A DNA stretch of 64,000 bases from Pseudomonas eucalypticola (GTDB taxonomy: Bacteria; Pseudomonadota; Gammaproteobacteria; Pseudomonadales; Pseudomonadaceae): positions 434,001-498,000 of the forward strand of contig NZ_CP056030.1 of the NCBI RefSeq assembly GCF_013374995.1, in the 5' to 3' direction. The notes below the pieces were generated by a model, which saw only the letters and a list, made by a program, of their open reading frames with translations, had not been told where the DNA came from and made no database searches. Made by a program: the position numbers and the translations under genes. Below, one piece after another: positions 30,181-39,279 of the stretch (position 1 is its first letter; each line of letters begins with the position of its first letter).

Positions 30181-31917
30181 TTATTTCTGCACCACCGCAG
30201 TGCCGGTATCGGCTTTCGGCTCGAGGGTGGCGTAGTCGCGCAGGGCCTTGGGGTTGTACGGGTCGCCGATCAGGCGCGGGCGCACGACGAACTTGTCATT
30301 GACCAGGCTCTTGGTCGGGTCGAATTCGTTGAAGCTCAACCCGGCCATGTCCGCGAACGTATGAATCAGGTTCTGGCTGCTGTATGGCCGGTTGACGTCG
30401 CCCTGGAAGCCCCAGGCGTGGTCGGCCTTCCATTTCGGCGAGGCCCACGCCATGAACGGGATGGTGTACATCGCTGACGTCGGGTTGCCTTCGTTGCGCC
30501 CAAGGTTGGTGTGGTCCCCCGAGTCGTACACATCTTCACCGTGGTCGGACAGGTACAGCAAAAAGCCGTTGGGGTCTGCTGCCTGGAATTTCTTGATCAG
30601 GCTCGAAATCACGAAATCGTTGTACAGCACCGCGTTGTCGTAGTCGTTGTAGGTAGCCAGGCGCTCACCTGTGACAGACGGCGGTACGCCGACGTTGTCG
30701 GTGAACTTGGCGAACTCGGGCGGAAAGCGGTACTGGTAGCTCACGTGGGTGCCCAGCAAGTGAATGATGATTAACTTGCGTGGAGCACTGTCGCCCAGCA
30801 CCTTGGCGAAGGGTTCGACCACGTCGCCGTCGTATTGCCGCGCGTTCTGGTTGCGGTTGTTGTTCAGGTACACCTGCTCGTCGGCCTGTTCGGAGAAAGT
30901 GGTGAGCATGGTGTTGCGCTTGGTCAGGGTCTGCTGGTTGGTGATCCAGTAGGTTTTGTAGCCTGCCTGTTTCATCATCTTCACGATCGACGGGGTCTTG
31001 AGGAACTGGTCCGGGTGTTCCTCGTCGGCGAACGTCAGTACCTGCTGCAGCGCTTCGATGGTGTAGGGGCGCGGGGTTACCACGTCGTTGAACACGCTCA
31101 ACTGGTCGCGCATCTTCGACAGTTCAGGGTTGGTGTCACGGCCATAGCCATACAGGCTCATGTGCCCGCGGTTGGTGGACTCGCCGATCACCAGCACCAG
31201 GGTCGACGGCTGGCCAGCCATGGTGTCCTTGAGGTTGGTGAGGGGCGGGATCTTGGCATCCAGGGCCAGCATGTCCTGCATGCCGTCCAGCTGCTTGAGG
31301 TAGTTGCTGTAGCCGATCACCAACTGCCATGGCACGGCGGGTTCCATGCGCCCCTGGAACGACTCCATGCCGCTTTCGTAGCTGCCCTTCTTTTTTACCG
31401 CCTTGATCAACGGCCATACCACCAGCCCGAGGACCAGCGCCAGGCTGACCGCGATGGCCTTGGTGGTGTTGATGCGTACCGGCCGCAGGCGGGTCCAGAT
31501 GAACACCGGCACGGCGGCATACAGCAGGAAGGTCGGCACCATCCACCACTGGAAGTACTGGCCCAGGTATTCGCTGGCTTCGGCGTTGTTGGACTCGAAC
31601 ATGATGAAGATCACGCTCTGGGAGAACTCCTGGTGGTAGACCAGGAAGTAGAACAGGCTCCCCAGCGAGCACAGGAACAGGGCGATACCGAGCACCGCGG
31701 CGATCAGTTTCGTGCGGGACGGGAACAGCAGCGCCGGAATCAGCCACAGGGCACTGAGGAAGAAGGCGTCGCGAAAGCCCTGGAAACCCGTGGTGCCGGC
31801 GAACTGGATCAGTGCCTGTGTAACGCCTGAGAAATACCAGAAGAATAGAAACAGCCAGCCAAGCCCTGCCCAATCGGTGCGGGTACGGCGTGGAACGGCG
31901 GAAGAGGCGGTGGTCAT
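30181..31917 (-). CDS. cptA: Phosphoethanolamine transferase, CptA type
   Basis: This inner-membrane sulfatase-fold enzyme transfers phosphoethanolamine from phosphatidylethanolamine to lipopolysaccharide. The 578-residue protein has five hydrophobic segments in the first 170 residues, then a periplasmic domain. The nucleophile is Thr248 in VIGESTNRGHMSLYGYGR; the STNRG variant of this motif fits CptA (core heptose) better than EptA (lipid A). LYLSDHGEDVYDSGDHTN supplies further metal residues. It is a single gene, divergent from phaI and convergent with the PHA-system gene. The exact acceptor site is inferred from the motif only. Confidence 0.85.
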   Translation of the reverse strand: MTTASSAVPRRTRTDWAGLGWLFLFFWYFSGVTQALIQFAGTTGFQGFRDAFFLSALWLIPALLFPSRTKLIAAVLGIALFLCSLGSLFYFLVYHQEFSQSVIFIMFESNNAEASEYLGQYFQWWMVPTFLLYAAVPVFIWTRLRPVRINTTKAIAVSLALVLGLVVWPLIKAVKKKGSYESGMESFQGRMEPAVPWQLVIGYSNYLKQLDGMQDMLALDAKIPPLTNLKDTMAGQPSTLVLVIGESTNRGHMSLYGYGRDTNPELSKMRDQLSVFNDVVTPRPYTIEALQQVLTFADEEHPDQFLKTPSIVKMMKQAGYKTYWITNQQTLTKRNTMLTTFSEQADEQVYLNNNRNQNARQYDGDVVEPFAKVLGDSAPRKLIIIHLLGTHVSYQYRFPPEFAKFTDNVGVPPSVTGERLATYNDYDNAVLYNDFVISSLIKKFQAADPNGFLLYLSDHGEDVYDSGDHTNLGRNEGNPTSAMYTIPFMAWASPKWKADHAWGFQGDVNRPYSSQNLIHTFADMAGLSFNEFDPTKSLVNDKFVVRPRLIGDPYNPKALRDYATLEPKADTGTAVVQK

Positions 31918-32140
31918 GGGCTTTCAACTCTCGACATCAGGCGCCTGGAGCCAGCACCCAAAAAACAAAGCGAACCGCATCCTACGAGGCAATGTGTGAG
32001 ATTTATGTCAAAAGCATGTGCAAACAGGGTGAAGTGTCACCGGCACTTAGGGTGAGCATTCTAATTTTTGTCATTAATGTGTGCTCAGGCCCTGCGGTTG
32101 GGTGGGCGATCCTCCATTCTTTCCAAGCATGAGGTGCACC

Positions 32141-32578
32141 ATGGCAAAAGCGATCCTGAAGAAAAAGGTCCAGGAACCGGCGGAGCATGCCGCCGGCGAA
32201 GTTCGTTCCTATGCGCGCAAGATCTGGCTGGCCGGTATCGGCGCCTACGCCAAGGCGGGCAAGGAAGGCGTCAGCTACATCAAGGAGCTGATCAAGACTG
32301 GCGAGGACGTCGAGAAATCCGGCAAGAAAAAGATCGACGCCGAGATCAAGGCCGCCAACACCGAAATCGCCGAAGTGAAGGGCGAGGTCAAAGCTGAGCT
32401 CAAGTCGGTGAAGGGCAAGGTGGAGCTGCAGCTCGACCGCATCGAAAGTGCATTCGATTCCCGCGTCGCCAGTGCCTTGAACCGCATCGGCATTCCATCT
32501 AAACATGATGTCGAGACACTCTCTGCTAAGCTCGATGAGCTGACGGCATTGCTCGAACGTGTCGCGCGTAAACAATAA
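32141..32578 (+). CDS. phaI: Phasin PhaI
   Basis: PhaI is a phasin coating medium-chain-length PHA granules. The 145-residue protein has the phasin block ARKIWLAGIGAYAKAGKEG near residue 25, a helical Lys/Glu-rich middle predicted to coil, and the C-terminal VASALNRIGIPSKHDVETLSAKLDELT. It is paralogous to the N-terminal half of PhaF, which begins 11 bases after it. The ATG at 32141 gives the normal length. Confidence 0.93.
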   Translation: MAKAILKKKVQEPAEHAAGEVRSYARKIWLAGIGAYAKAGKEGVSYIKELIKTGEDVEKSGKKKIDAEIKAANTEIAEVKGEVKAELKSVKGKVELQLDRIESAFDSRVASALNRIGIPSKHDVETLSAKLDELTALLERVARKQ

Positions 32579-32588
32579 GGAGAGCAGG

Positions 32589-33416
32589 ATGGCTGGCAAG
32601 AAGAAGGTTGAGAAAGAAGGCAGCTCCTGGGTCGGCGAGGTTGAAAAATACTCCCGTCAGATCTGGCTGGCTGGTTTAGGCGCTTACTCCAAGATCAGCA
32701 ATGACGGCAGTAAGCTTTTCGAGAACCTGGTCAAGGATGGCGAGAAGGCCGAGGAAGAGGCCAAGGCCGAGGTGGACAAGGGCGTGGACTCGGTCAAGTC
32801 AACCGCCAAGACCGCCAAGTCGCGGGTGGGTGAAGTGAAGGATCGCGCGCTGGGCAAGTGGGGCGAACTGGAAGAAGCGTTCGACAAGCGTCTCAACAGT
32901 GCCATCTCGCGCCTGGGTGTACCCAGCCGCCTGGAGGTCAAGCAACTGCACAGCAAGGTCGACACGCTGACCAAGCAGATCGAAAAGCTGACGGGGCAGT
33001 CGGTGACGCCGATCTCCAGCCGTTCGACCGCCACCAAAGCAGCTGCCAAGCCCGCGGCCAAACCGCTGGCTAAAGCTGCGGCCAAACCGGTAGCCAAGGC
33101 AGCCTCGGCAGCCAAGTCGGCCACTAAAACTGCGGCCAAGCCGGTCGCGGAGAAAACCGCCGCAGCCGCCAAGACCGCCACCAAGACAGCCACCAAGGCG
33201 GCAGCCAAGCCGGTCGCGGCGGCCAAAGCCGCAGCCAAGCCTGCTCCAAAGCCGGCGGCCAAGAAGCCGGCCGCCAAGAAGCCTGCCGCTGCCAAGCCGG
33301 CTACCCCGGCGGCCAGCGCAGCGCCTGCTGCTTCGGCGTCCACCGCCAACAGCGCCTCGCCATCGGCCCCTGCTGCCAGCAGCCCGTCGACCCCGGCCAG
33401 CGCACCGCAGTCCTGA
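32589..33416 (+). CDS. phaF: Phasin PhaF with histone H1-like C-terminal domain
   Basis: PhaF binds PHA granules and DNA, helping granules segregate to daughter cells. Residues 1-140 form a phasin domain (YSRQIWLAGLGAYSKISND, then a coiled-coil and RLGVPSRLEVKQLHSKVDTLTKQIEKL). From about residue 150 the sequence is a run of AAKP/AAKT-type repeats rich in Ala, Lys and Pro, resembling histone H1 and AlgP, followed by an Ala/Ser/Pro tail. GGAG at 32580-32583 precedes the ATG. A strong terminator follows. Confidence 0.95.
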   Translation: MAGKKKVEKEGSSWVGEVEKYSRQIWLAGLGAYSKISNDGSKLFENLVKDGEKAEEEAKAEVDKGVDSVKSTAKTAKSRVGEVKDRALGKWGELEEAFDKRLNSAISRLGVPSRLEVKQLHSKVDTLTKQIEKLTGQSVTPISSRSTATKAAAKPAAKPLAKAAAKPVAKAASAAKSATKTAAKPVAEKTAAAAKTATKTATKAAAKPVAAAKAAAKPAPKPAAKKPAAKKPAAAKPATPAASAAPAASASTANSASPSAPAASSPSTPASAPQS

Positions 33417-33433
33417 TTTCAGGTGCTGCCCAC

Positions 33434-33463
33434 ACGCCCGGCCCGCAACGGCCGGGCGTTTTT
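33434..33463 (+). terminator. Rho-independent terminator after phaIF
   Basis: ACGCCCGGCC (33434-33443) and GGCCGGGCGT (33450-33459) form a perfect 10-bp stem with the loop CGCAAC, followed by TTTT. It lies 17 bases after the phaF stop and separates it from the convergent phaD. Confidence 0.9.
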
Positions 33464-33498
33464 GTTTCTGCCGATGCACAGGCCTGCGGCGGGAGGGC

Positions 33499-34113
33499 TC
33501 AGCCTTCCAGGTAGCGCAGCGCCAGTTGCTCGGCTGCCTGGCGTGGTTCGGGGTGCAGGTGCGGGGCCACCAGCATCATGATCTGGTAAACCACTACGCC
33601 GACTTCGCCGTCGCGCCCCAGGATGCGCTGGTAATCCAGGGAAAATACCAGCGTGAGGGTGATCTGCTCCACCAGCTGGCCCAGCGCCTGGGTGTCGCTG
33701 GTCACCTGGCCCTGGGCCTTCAGGCTGGCCAGCAGCGAGGCCAGGGTGCGCTTGATGGCGTTGAGCAGGCTGCGCACGCCCCGCGCCAGCTTGGGCAGAC
33801 GCCCGGCCAGGTTGGACAGGTCCTGGAACAGAAAGCGGTACTGGGCCATGCGCTCCACGATCAGGTGCAGGAAGAGCCAATAGTCTTCAGCCGTCAGTTG
33901 CACGTCCTCGGGCGGGTCGAGCAAGGGCGTGAGCTCATCCTCGAAACGCTCGAACAAGCCCAGTATCAGCGGCTCCTTGCCGTGGAAGTGGTAGTACAGG
34001 TTGCCAGGGCTGATGCCCATCTCATTGGCGATTTCCATGGTCGAGACATTGGGCTCGCCCTGCTGGTTGAACAACTGCAGGGCACATTCCAGGATACGGT
34101 CGCGGGTCTTCAT
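33499..34113 (-). CDS. phaD: TetR-family regulator of PHA genes
   Basis: PhaD is a TetR-like activator of the phaC1 and phaI promoters in P. putida, responding to an acyl-CoA-type ligand. The 204-residue protein has the N-terminal helix-turn-helix RILECALQLFNQQGEPNVSTMEIANEMGISPGNLYYHFHGKEPLI. The start at 34113 (MKTRDRILE) gives the known length. It lies 31 bases after the phaC2 stop, the last gene of phaC1-phaZ-phaC2-phaD. Confidence 0.94.
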   Translation of the reverse strand: MKTRDRILECALQLFNQQGEPNVSTMEIANEMGISPGNLYYHFHGKEPLILGLFERFEDELTPLLDPPEDVQLTAEDYWLFLHLIVERMAQYRFLFQDLSNLAGRLPKLARGVRSLLNAIKRTLASLLASLKAQGQVTSDTQALGQLVEQITLTLVFSLDYQRILGRDGEVGVVVYQIMMLVAPHLHPEPRQAAEQLALRYLEG

Positions 34114-34144
34114 CCGGTTGGTCGTCAGTCCTTGGGCCCTGAGG

Positions 34145-35827
34145 TCAGCGCACCAGCACGTAAGTGCCGGGCGCCGGGTCCAGGGTGGGGTAGTTGGCGT
34201 TGCCAAGGGCTGTCAGGGTTTCGCGCTGGGTGCCCGAGCGGGCCTGTATACAGTCCAGCCATTGCGGCCACCAGCTGCCCTCCACATGCTTGGCATCGTA
34301 GTACCAGGCCCGCGGGTCGCTGCTCAGTCGCGAGTTCTCGACGTAGGAGGCCTTCGGATTGCCGGGCGGGTTGAGAATGCTCTGCACGTGGCCTGCGTTG
34401 GACAGGATGAAACGCCGCTCCCCGCCCAGCAGCAGGGTGGAACGGTACACCGCGTCCCACGGCGTGATGTGGTCATTGATGCCGGCCACGCTGAAACTGT
34501 CCACCGTGACCTTGGACAGGTCGATGGGGGTGCCGCATACCTCCAGGCCTCCCGCGTGGGTCAGCGGGTTGTGCTTGAAGAAATCCAGCAGGTCGCCATG
34601 CAGCGCGGCGGGCAGACGAGTGTTGTCGTTGTTCCAGTACAAAACGTCGAACGCCGGCGGCGCCTTGCCGAGCAGGTAGTTGTTGACGAAGTAGTTCCAG
34701 ATCAGGTCATTGGGGCGCATCCAGGCGAACACCCGCGCCATGTCGCGACCGTCCAGCACGCCATGCTGGTAGGAACGACGCTTGGCGGCCTCCAGCGCTT
34801 GTTCATCGGCGAACAGGGTGGCGGGGCTGTCGATTTCGCTGTCGAGCAGGCTCACCAGGTAAGTGGCGCTGGCCACGCGGCGCAACTGCCGTTTGGCTTG
34901 CAGCACGCCTTGCAGGGCGGCCATGGTCAACCCCCCGGCGCACGCGCCCATCAGGTTCACTTCCCGTGCGCCGGTGATGGCCCGGCAGACGTTGAGGGCT
35001 TCTTCCAGGGCTTGCACGTAGGTGGACAGGCCCCATTCGCGATGGCGCGGGTCCGGGTTGCGCCAACTGATGGTGAACACCTGGAGGCCGTTCTTCAGGG
35101 CGTATTGGACAAAGCTGTTGCCCGGGCTCAGATCGAAGATGTAGTACTTGTTGATCTGCGGCGGCACGATCAGCAATGGCTTGGCGTACTGCTTTTCGCT
35201 CATGGGCTTGTACTGGATCAGCTCCAGCAGTTCATTGCGAAACACCACGGCGCCTGGCGTGGTGGCAACCGTCTTGCCCACCTCGAAGGCTTCGCGGGTC
35301 ACCTGGCGCGGCAGGCCATCGTTGTGCCGCAGGTCGTCCAGCAGGTGCCCAAGCCCCTTGAACAGGCTGGTGCCGCCAGAGTTGAACAGTTCCTTGAGCG
35401 CCAGGGGGTTGAGCAGCGAGTTGGTGGGCGACAGGGCGTCGTTGAGCAGGGTGAAGACGAAGTGGGCGCGAGCACGGTCATCGTCGGGCAGGCCGCTGTC
35501 GTCTATCCATGTCCTGACCTCCTTCTGCCAGCTCAGATAGGCCTGCAGCCCCCGGCGGTAGAAAGGGTTCAGGCTCCAGGTGGGGTCACTGAAACGGCTG
35601 TCCCGAGGGTTGGGCTGGTGCAGTGTGTCCCCCATCAGTACGCGGCCCAACTGGCTGCCCAGGGACAGAGCATGCCTGGCGGTGTGCAGCGGGTGCAGCA
35701 GACTGTGGCGGCCCAGGCTGCGCAAGGTGGAAACCAGGTCGCGACCCCGCAGGCCGGTGATCGCGCTCTGGGCGTTCATGAAGCTGGCGGCAGTCAGCGC
35801 CTGCCCCTTTGCTGGTTTGTCTTTCAT
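34145..35827 (-). CDS. phaC2: Class II poly(3-hydroxyalkanoate) synthase 2
   Basis: PhaC2 polymerises (R)-3-hydroxyacyl-CoA of medium chain length at the granule surface. The 560-residue protein has the lipase-like box GACAGG with catalytic Cys296, the substrate-pocket block REWGLSTYVQALEEAL, and the C-terminal catalytic Asp (AGINDHITPWDAVY) and His (SNAGHVQSILNPPGNP). The start is placed at 35827 (MKDKPAKG) to match the known N-terminus; an in-frame codon lies 12 residues upstream. It is a paralogue of phaC1 with phaZ between them. Confidence 0.96.
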   Translation of the reverse strand: MKDKPAKGQALTAASFMNAQSAITGLRGRDLVSTLRSLGRHSLLHPLHTARHALSLGSQLGRVLMGDTLHQPNPRDSRFSDPTWSLNPFYRRGLQAYLSWQKEVRTWIDDSGLPDDDRARAHFVFTLLNDALSPTNSLLNPLALKELFNSGGTSLFKGLGHLLDDLRHNDGLPRQVTREAFEVGKTVATTPGAVVFRNELLELIQYKPMSEKQYAKPLLIVPPQINKYYIFDLSPGNSFVQYALKNGLQVFTISWRNPDPRHREWGLSTYVQALEEALNVCRAITGAREVNLMGACAGGLTMAALQGVLQAKRQLRRVASATYLVSLLDSEIDSPATLFADEQALEAAKRRSYQHGVLDGRDMARVFAWMRPNDLIWNYFVNNYLLGKAPPAFDVLYWNNDNTRLPAALHGDLLDFFKHNPLTHAGGLEVCGTPIDLSKVTVDSFSVAGINDHITPWDAVYRSTLLLGGERRFILSNAGHVQSILNPPGNPKASYVENSRLSSDPRAWYYDAKHVEGSWWPQWLDCIQARSGTQRETLTALGNANYPTLDPAPGTYVLVR

Positions 35828-35943
35828 GCGGCAACACTCCTTCGTCGAGCCTTCAACCAACACATCGGTACAAGCCCGGCGAACCGAGGCTCACGCACGT
35901 CGCGGCAGGCACTCCGGCCCGGCACGCGACAACCGGCGGCCTG

Positions 35944-36801
35944 TCAGGGGCCGCCAAACGGCGCCGGCTGCGGATGCATCACCGCGCGTTGGCGCTCTTC
36001 CTGGAGAAACTTCATGATGATGGGGGCGACGGCCTCGGCACGGGTAATGAGAAACAGGTGGCCGTCGTCGATGATGTGCAACTGTGCATTGGGAATGCGC
36101 CAAGCCAGCAGGCGCATGTTGATCAGCGGAATCAGCGGGTCGTCGTCGCCAGCCAGCACCAGGGTCGGCTGGTGGATCTTGTGCAGCCAGTGGATGCTGG
36201 TCCAGCCCAGCCCCGCGAACAGCTGCCAGTAGTAACCCAGCTTGCCCGACGAACGCACCTTGCTGGCGTGGTTCATGGCCAGGTCCGGGTCGCGGCGAAA
36301 GGCGCCGCCGTAGATCTCCGGGGCGATGCGCACCACGTGGGAGGGCTGGATGTAGCGCCTGGGGCTGGCCATCATCCATAGCACCTTGGGTTTGCCCGGT
36401 ACCATCACCGCGCCGGCGGCCGTGGCGGCCAGCACCAGTTTCTTGCAGCGTTCCGGATAGTCGTAGGCGAACTGTTGCGCCAGGGCGCCCCCCCAGGACA
36501 CACCGATGGCATTGACCTGGCCATAGTCGAGGTAGTCGAGCATGCGCGCGGTCAGCCTGGCCAGGCCAGGAAAGCGGTAGGGGTAGCTGGGCGTCGAAGA
36601 GCCACCGACGCCGGGCACGTCGAATGCGATCACTTCCAGGTCCGGGTCCAATGCCTCGACGAACGGGAACACCAGTTCCAGGTTGGCCCCGATACCGTTG
36701 AAGATCAGCAGTGGCGTCAGGTGCGGCTTGCCGGGCCTGACGGCCGTGCGGATGGCTTGGCCATCCAGGTCGACGGTCCGGAAGATGTACGGTTGCTGCA
36801 T
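35944..36801 (-). CDS. phaZ: Intracellular medium-chain-length PHA depolymerase
   Basis: PhaZ hydrolyses stored PHA to 3-hydroxyalkanoates. The 285-residue alpha/beta hydrolase has the lipase box GVSWGG with nucleophile Ser102, the oxyanion block FNGIGANLELVFPF near residue 34, the Asp in LAGDDDPLIPLINM and the His in IDDGHLFLITRAE. It lies between the two synthases, 116 bases downstream of the phaC2 start and 67 bases from the phaC1 stop, as in all P. putida-type PHA loci. Confidence 0.96.
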   Translation of the reverse strand: MQQPYIFRTVDLDGQAIRTAVRPGKPHLTPLLIFNGIGANLELVFPFVEALDPDLEVIAFDVPGVGGSSTPSYPYRFPGLARLTARMLDYLDYGQVNAIGVSWGGALAQQFAYDYPERCKKLVLAATAAGAVMVPGKPKVLWMMASPRRYIQPSHVVRIAPEIYGGAFRRDPDLAMNHASKVRSSGKLGYYWQLFAGLGWTSIHWLHKIHQPTLVLAGDDDPLIPLINMRLLAWRIPNAQLHIIDDGHLFLITRAEAVAPIIMKFLQEERQRAVMHPQPAPFGGP

Positions 36802-36868
36802 GCATCAGCCCTATAGGTTGTGCCGCCGCATCGGTTACTGCGGCGGTGCTCGGACGGGCCTTGGCGCC

Positions 36869-38548
36869 TCAGCGCTCGTGCACGTAAGTCCCGGGTGAAG
36901 CCTCTCCGGCTGGGTATGCCTTGTTGCCCAGCTTGAGTGGCGCTTTTTTCAGTTCCCCTGAGCGCTCGGCCAGCCAGGCGGCCCAGTACAACCACCAGGA
37001 ATCGGTGTGCTTGGTTGAATCTTCCTGCCATTGGGCAGGGGTGGAGGTCAGTTGGCTATTGGTCATGAACCGCGCCTTGGGGTTGCCCGGCGGGTTGAGA
37101 ATGCTCTGGATATGACCACTGCTGGACAACACGAACTCCACTTTGCCACCGAACAGCTGTGCTGACTTGTAGCACGAAGTCCATGGCGTGATGTGGTCGT
37201 TGGTGCCCGCCAGGCAGAAGATATCGCTGTCGACCTGCTTGAGGTCGATGGCAGTACCGCATACTTCGAGGGCGCCGGCCCGGGTCAGTGGGTTGTTCTT
37301 GAACATTTCGATCAGGTCGCCGTGGAAGGCGGCCGGCAGGCGCGTGGTGTCGTTGTTCCAGAACAGGATGTCGAACACGGGAGGTTCGTTGCCCATCAGG
37401 TAATTGTTGACCCAGTAGTTCCAGATCAGGTCATTGGGGCGCATCCAGGCGAAGATCTTCGCCATGTCCTTGCCCTCCAGCACGCCGGACTGGTAGGAGT
37501 GGCGCTTGGCGGCTTCCAGGGTCTGTTCGTCGACGAACAAGGCCACTTGGGTGTCCAGGGTGGTATCCAGCACGCTCACCAGCAGGGTCAGGGCGTTGAC
37601 CTTGCGCTCCCCCATCGCTGCGTAGTGGCCCAGCAGGGCGGTGCAGGTAATGCCGCCGGAGCAGGCGCCGAGCATGTTCACATCCGGGCTGCCGGTGACA
37701 GCGGTGACCACGTCCACGGCTTCCTTCAGGGCATCGATATAGGTCGACAGGCCCCATTCGCGTTGCGCCTTGGTGGGGTTGCGCCAGCTGACGATGAAGG
37801 TCTGCACGTTACTGCGCAGGCAGAAGCGCGCCAGGCTCTTCTCGGGGCTGAGGTCGAACACGTAGAACTTGTTGATTTGCGGCGGCACTACCAGCAGCGG
37901 CCGTTCGTGGGTCTGTTCGGTGGTGGGGCGGTACTGGATAAGCTCCAGCACGTCGTTGCGGTAGATCACCGAGCCCTCGGTGATGCCCAGGTTCTTGCCC
38001 ACCTCGAAGGCATCCATGTTGACCTGGCTGGGCATGCCGCCGTTATTGACCAGGTCCTTGGCCAGGTGCGCCAGGCCGTCGAGCAGGCTCTTGCCGCCGG
38101 TTTCGAAGAAGCGCTTGACCGCCGCCGGGTTGGCCATGCTGTTGGTAGGGGCCATGGCCTCGGTCATCAGGTTGATGACGAAGTGGGCGCGGGCGATGTC
38201 CTGGTCGGACAGGTTGCTGTCGCCCGCCCAGTCGTGCAGCTCCTTGCGCCACGCCAGGTAGGTTTGCAGGTAGCGGCGGTACAGGGGGTTCTGGCTCCAG
38301 GCTGGGTCACTGAAGCGGCGGTCATCGCTTTCCGGGGTCAGGCTGGATTTGCCGAACAGCACATTCTTGAGTTCCAGGCCGAAGTGGGCCACGTGCTTGG
38401 CACTGTGCAGCGGCTGCCTGAGTGCCTGACGCAGAATCATGCGCGCTGAGCTGAGCAGATCCTTGCCGCGCAAGCCGATGACAGGGTTCAGCCCCAGGGT
38501 GTTTTCCGAGGCCTGGTACTTCAGTTCATCGTGGTTCTTGTTACTCAT
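36869..38548 (-). CDS. phaC1: Class II poly(3-hydroxyalkanoate) synthase 1
   Basis: PhaC1 is the main medium-chain-length PHA synthase. The 559-residue protein has catalytic Cys296 in GACSGG, the REWGLSTYIDALKEAVDVV block, Asp in LAGTNDHITPW and His in SSSGHIQSILNPPGNPKA. The ATG at 38548 follows CGGAGCG. It is the first gene of the phaC1-phaZ-phaC2-phaD operon; a sigma-54-like element lies about 115 bases upstream. Confidence 0.97.
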   Translation of the reverse strand: MSNKNHDELKYQASENTLGLNPVIGLRGKDLLSSARMILRQALRQPLHSAKHVAHFGLELKNVLFGKSSLTPESDDRRFSDPAWSQNPLYRRYLQTYLAWRKELHDWAGDSNLSDQDIARAHFVINLMTEAMAPTNSMANPAAVKRFFETGGKSLLDGLAHLAKDLVNNGGMPSQVNMDAFEVGKNLGITEGSVIYRNDVLELIQYRPTTEQTHERPLLVVPPQINKFYVFDLSPEKSLARFCLRSNVQTFIVSWRNPTKAQREWGLSTYIDALKEAVDVVTAVTGSPDVNMLGACSGGITCTALLGHYAAMGERKVNALTLLVSVLDTTLDTQVALFVDEQTLEAAKRHSYQSGVLEGKDMAKIFAWMRPNDLIWNYWVNNYLMGNEPPVFDILFWNNDTTRLPAAFHGDLIEMFKNNPLTRAGALEVCGTAIDLKQVDSDIFCLAGTNDHITPWTSCYKSAQLFGGKVEFVLSSSGHIQSILNPPGNPKARFMTNSQLTSTPAQWQEDSTKHTDSWWLYWAAWLAERSGELKKAPLKLGNKAYPAGEASPGTYVHER

Positions 38549-38662
38549 CTACGACGCTCCGTTGTCCTGAGACGAGTACTGGTGGGACTGTGCCGACAGC
38601 GCAGCCGCGAGCCAGTACTACTGCCCGGGTGACCAGTGATAGCGAACAGTTGAATCCAAGCG

Positions 38663-38680
38663 ATGCAGGTAGCCTGCCAG
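38663..38680 (-). promoter_or_regulatory. Sigma-54-like element upstream of phaC1
   Basis: Read on the minus strand, CTGGCAGGCTACCTGCAT has GG and GC spaced by 10 bases and matches TGGCAN-N5-NTGCA closely. The start site would be near 38653, leaving an untranslated leader of about 105 bases. RpoN dependence of phaC1 has been reported in pseudomonads, but this site is not verified here. Confidence 0.5.
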
Positions 38681-38794
38681 TTCCATTGGTTACCCGGTTT
38701 TGCATGAAATCGCAAGCGGCCAGAATCCGAACGCTGCCAGGGCATTCAAGCAAATAGAATTAGAAAATGCTCTCTAGAAAATCCGAGCCGCGGG

Positions 38795-39172
38795 CTAGAG
38801 CATCAGTTTCACTACCGACAACGCGGGGTCACGGGTTTTTCCGGCTTTTTGCAGTTCGTCGAGATAATCGGCCCACAGCTGTTCCTGGCGGACTGACAGC
38901 TGGTAGAGATAGTCCCAGGTGAACAGGCCGCTGTCGTGGCCGTCATCGAAGGTCAATTTCAGTGCATATTGGCCGGCGGGCTCTATTTTGGACAGGCCCA
39001 CGCCCAATTTGCCGAATTGCAGTATCGGCTTGCCGTGGCCTTGAACCTCGGCGGAGGGGGAGTGCACGCGCAGGAATTCGGCGGGCAGGTGGTACACCTC
39101 GGCCGGCCCGTAGGTGAGCGTCAGGGTTTTCGAGGCTTTGTGCAGGTTGATGGCGGTGGGGAGTCTGGTCAT
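38795..39172 (-). CDS. DUF971 domain protein (gamma-butyrobetaine hydroxylase N-terminal-like)
   Basis: The 125-residue protein consists of a single DUF971/GBBH-like N-terminal domain: YHLPAEFLRVHSPSAEVQGHG, ALKLTFDDGHDSGLFTWDYLYQL. This domain is found fused to gamma-butyrobetaine hydroxylases in eukaryotes and alone in bacteria, where proposed roles in iron-sulfur or iron handling are unproven. The start at 39172 (MTRLPTAINLH) is chosen by family match. It lies between hslU and the PHA operon, all on the minus strand. Confidence 0.85.
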   Translation of the reverse strand: MTRLPTAINLHKASKTLTLTYGPAEVYHLPAEFLRVHSPSAEVQGHGKPILQFGKLGVGLSKIEPAGQYALKLTFDDGHDSGLFTWDYLYQLSVRQEQLWADYLDELQKAGKTRDPALSVVKLML

Positions 39173-39217
39173 GGGGATAGGCCTGTTGGTTGCCCCCCAA
39201 TCTTCAAAACGCCACAA

Positions 39218-39255
39218 CCCCCTGTGGTACCGGCGAAGCTCGGTACCACAGGGGG
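39218..39255. repeat. Perfect 15-bp inverted repeat, REP-like, after hslU
   Basis: CCCCCTGTGGTACCG (39218-39232) and CGGTACCACAGGGGG (39241-39255) are perfect complements around GCGAAGCT. The centre TACCGGCGAAGCTCGGTA and the flanking CTGTGG/CCACAG recall the REP-like unit, so it may be a derived copy. Downstream of hslU it may end or stabilise the hslVU message, but there is no T-tract. Confidence 0.75.
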
Positions 39256-39279
39256 TGGCGCGAAGGCGGGGCTGATGCC

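Noticed and set aside
34001..36232. 743-codon plus-strand open frame opposite phaC2
   Set aside because: Shadow of phaD-phaC2-phaZ on the other strand, which match known proteins end to end.
38760..38794. Possible terminator between the DUF971 gene and phaC1
   Set aside because: A short AGCC-CGC-GGCT hairpin followed by a few T is visible on the minus strand, but the stem is only four base pairs.
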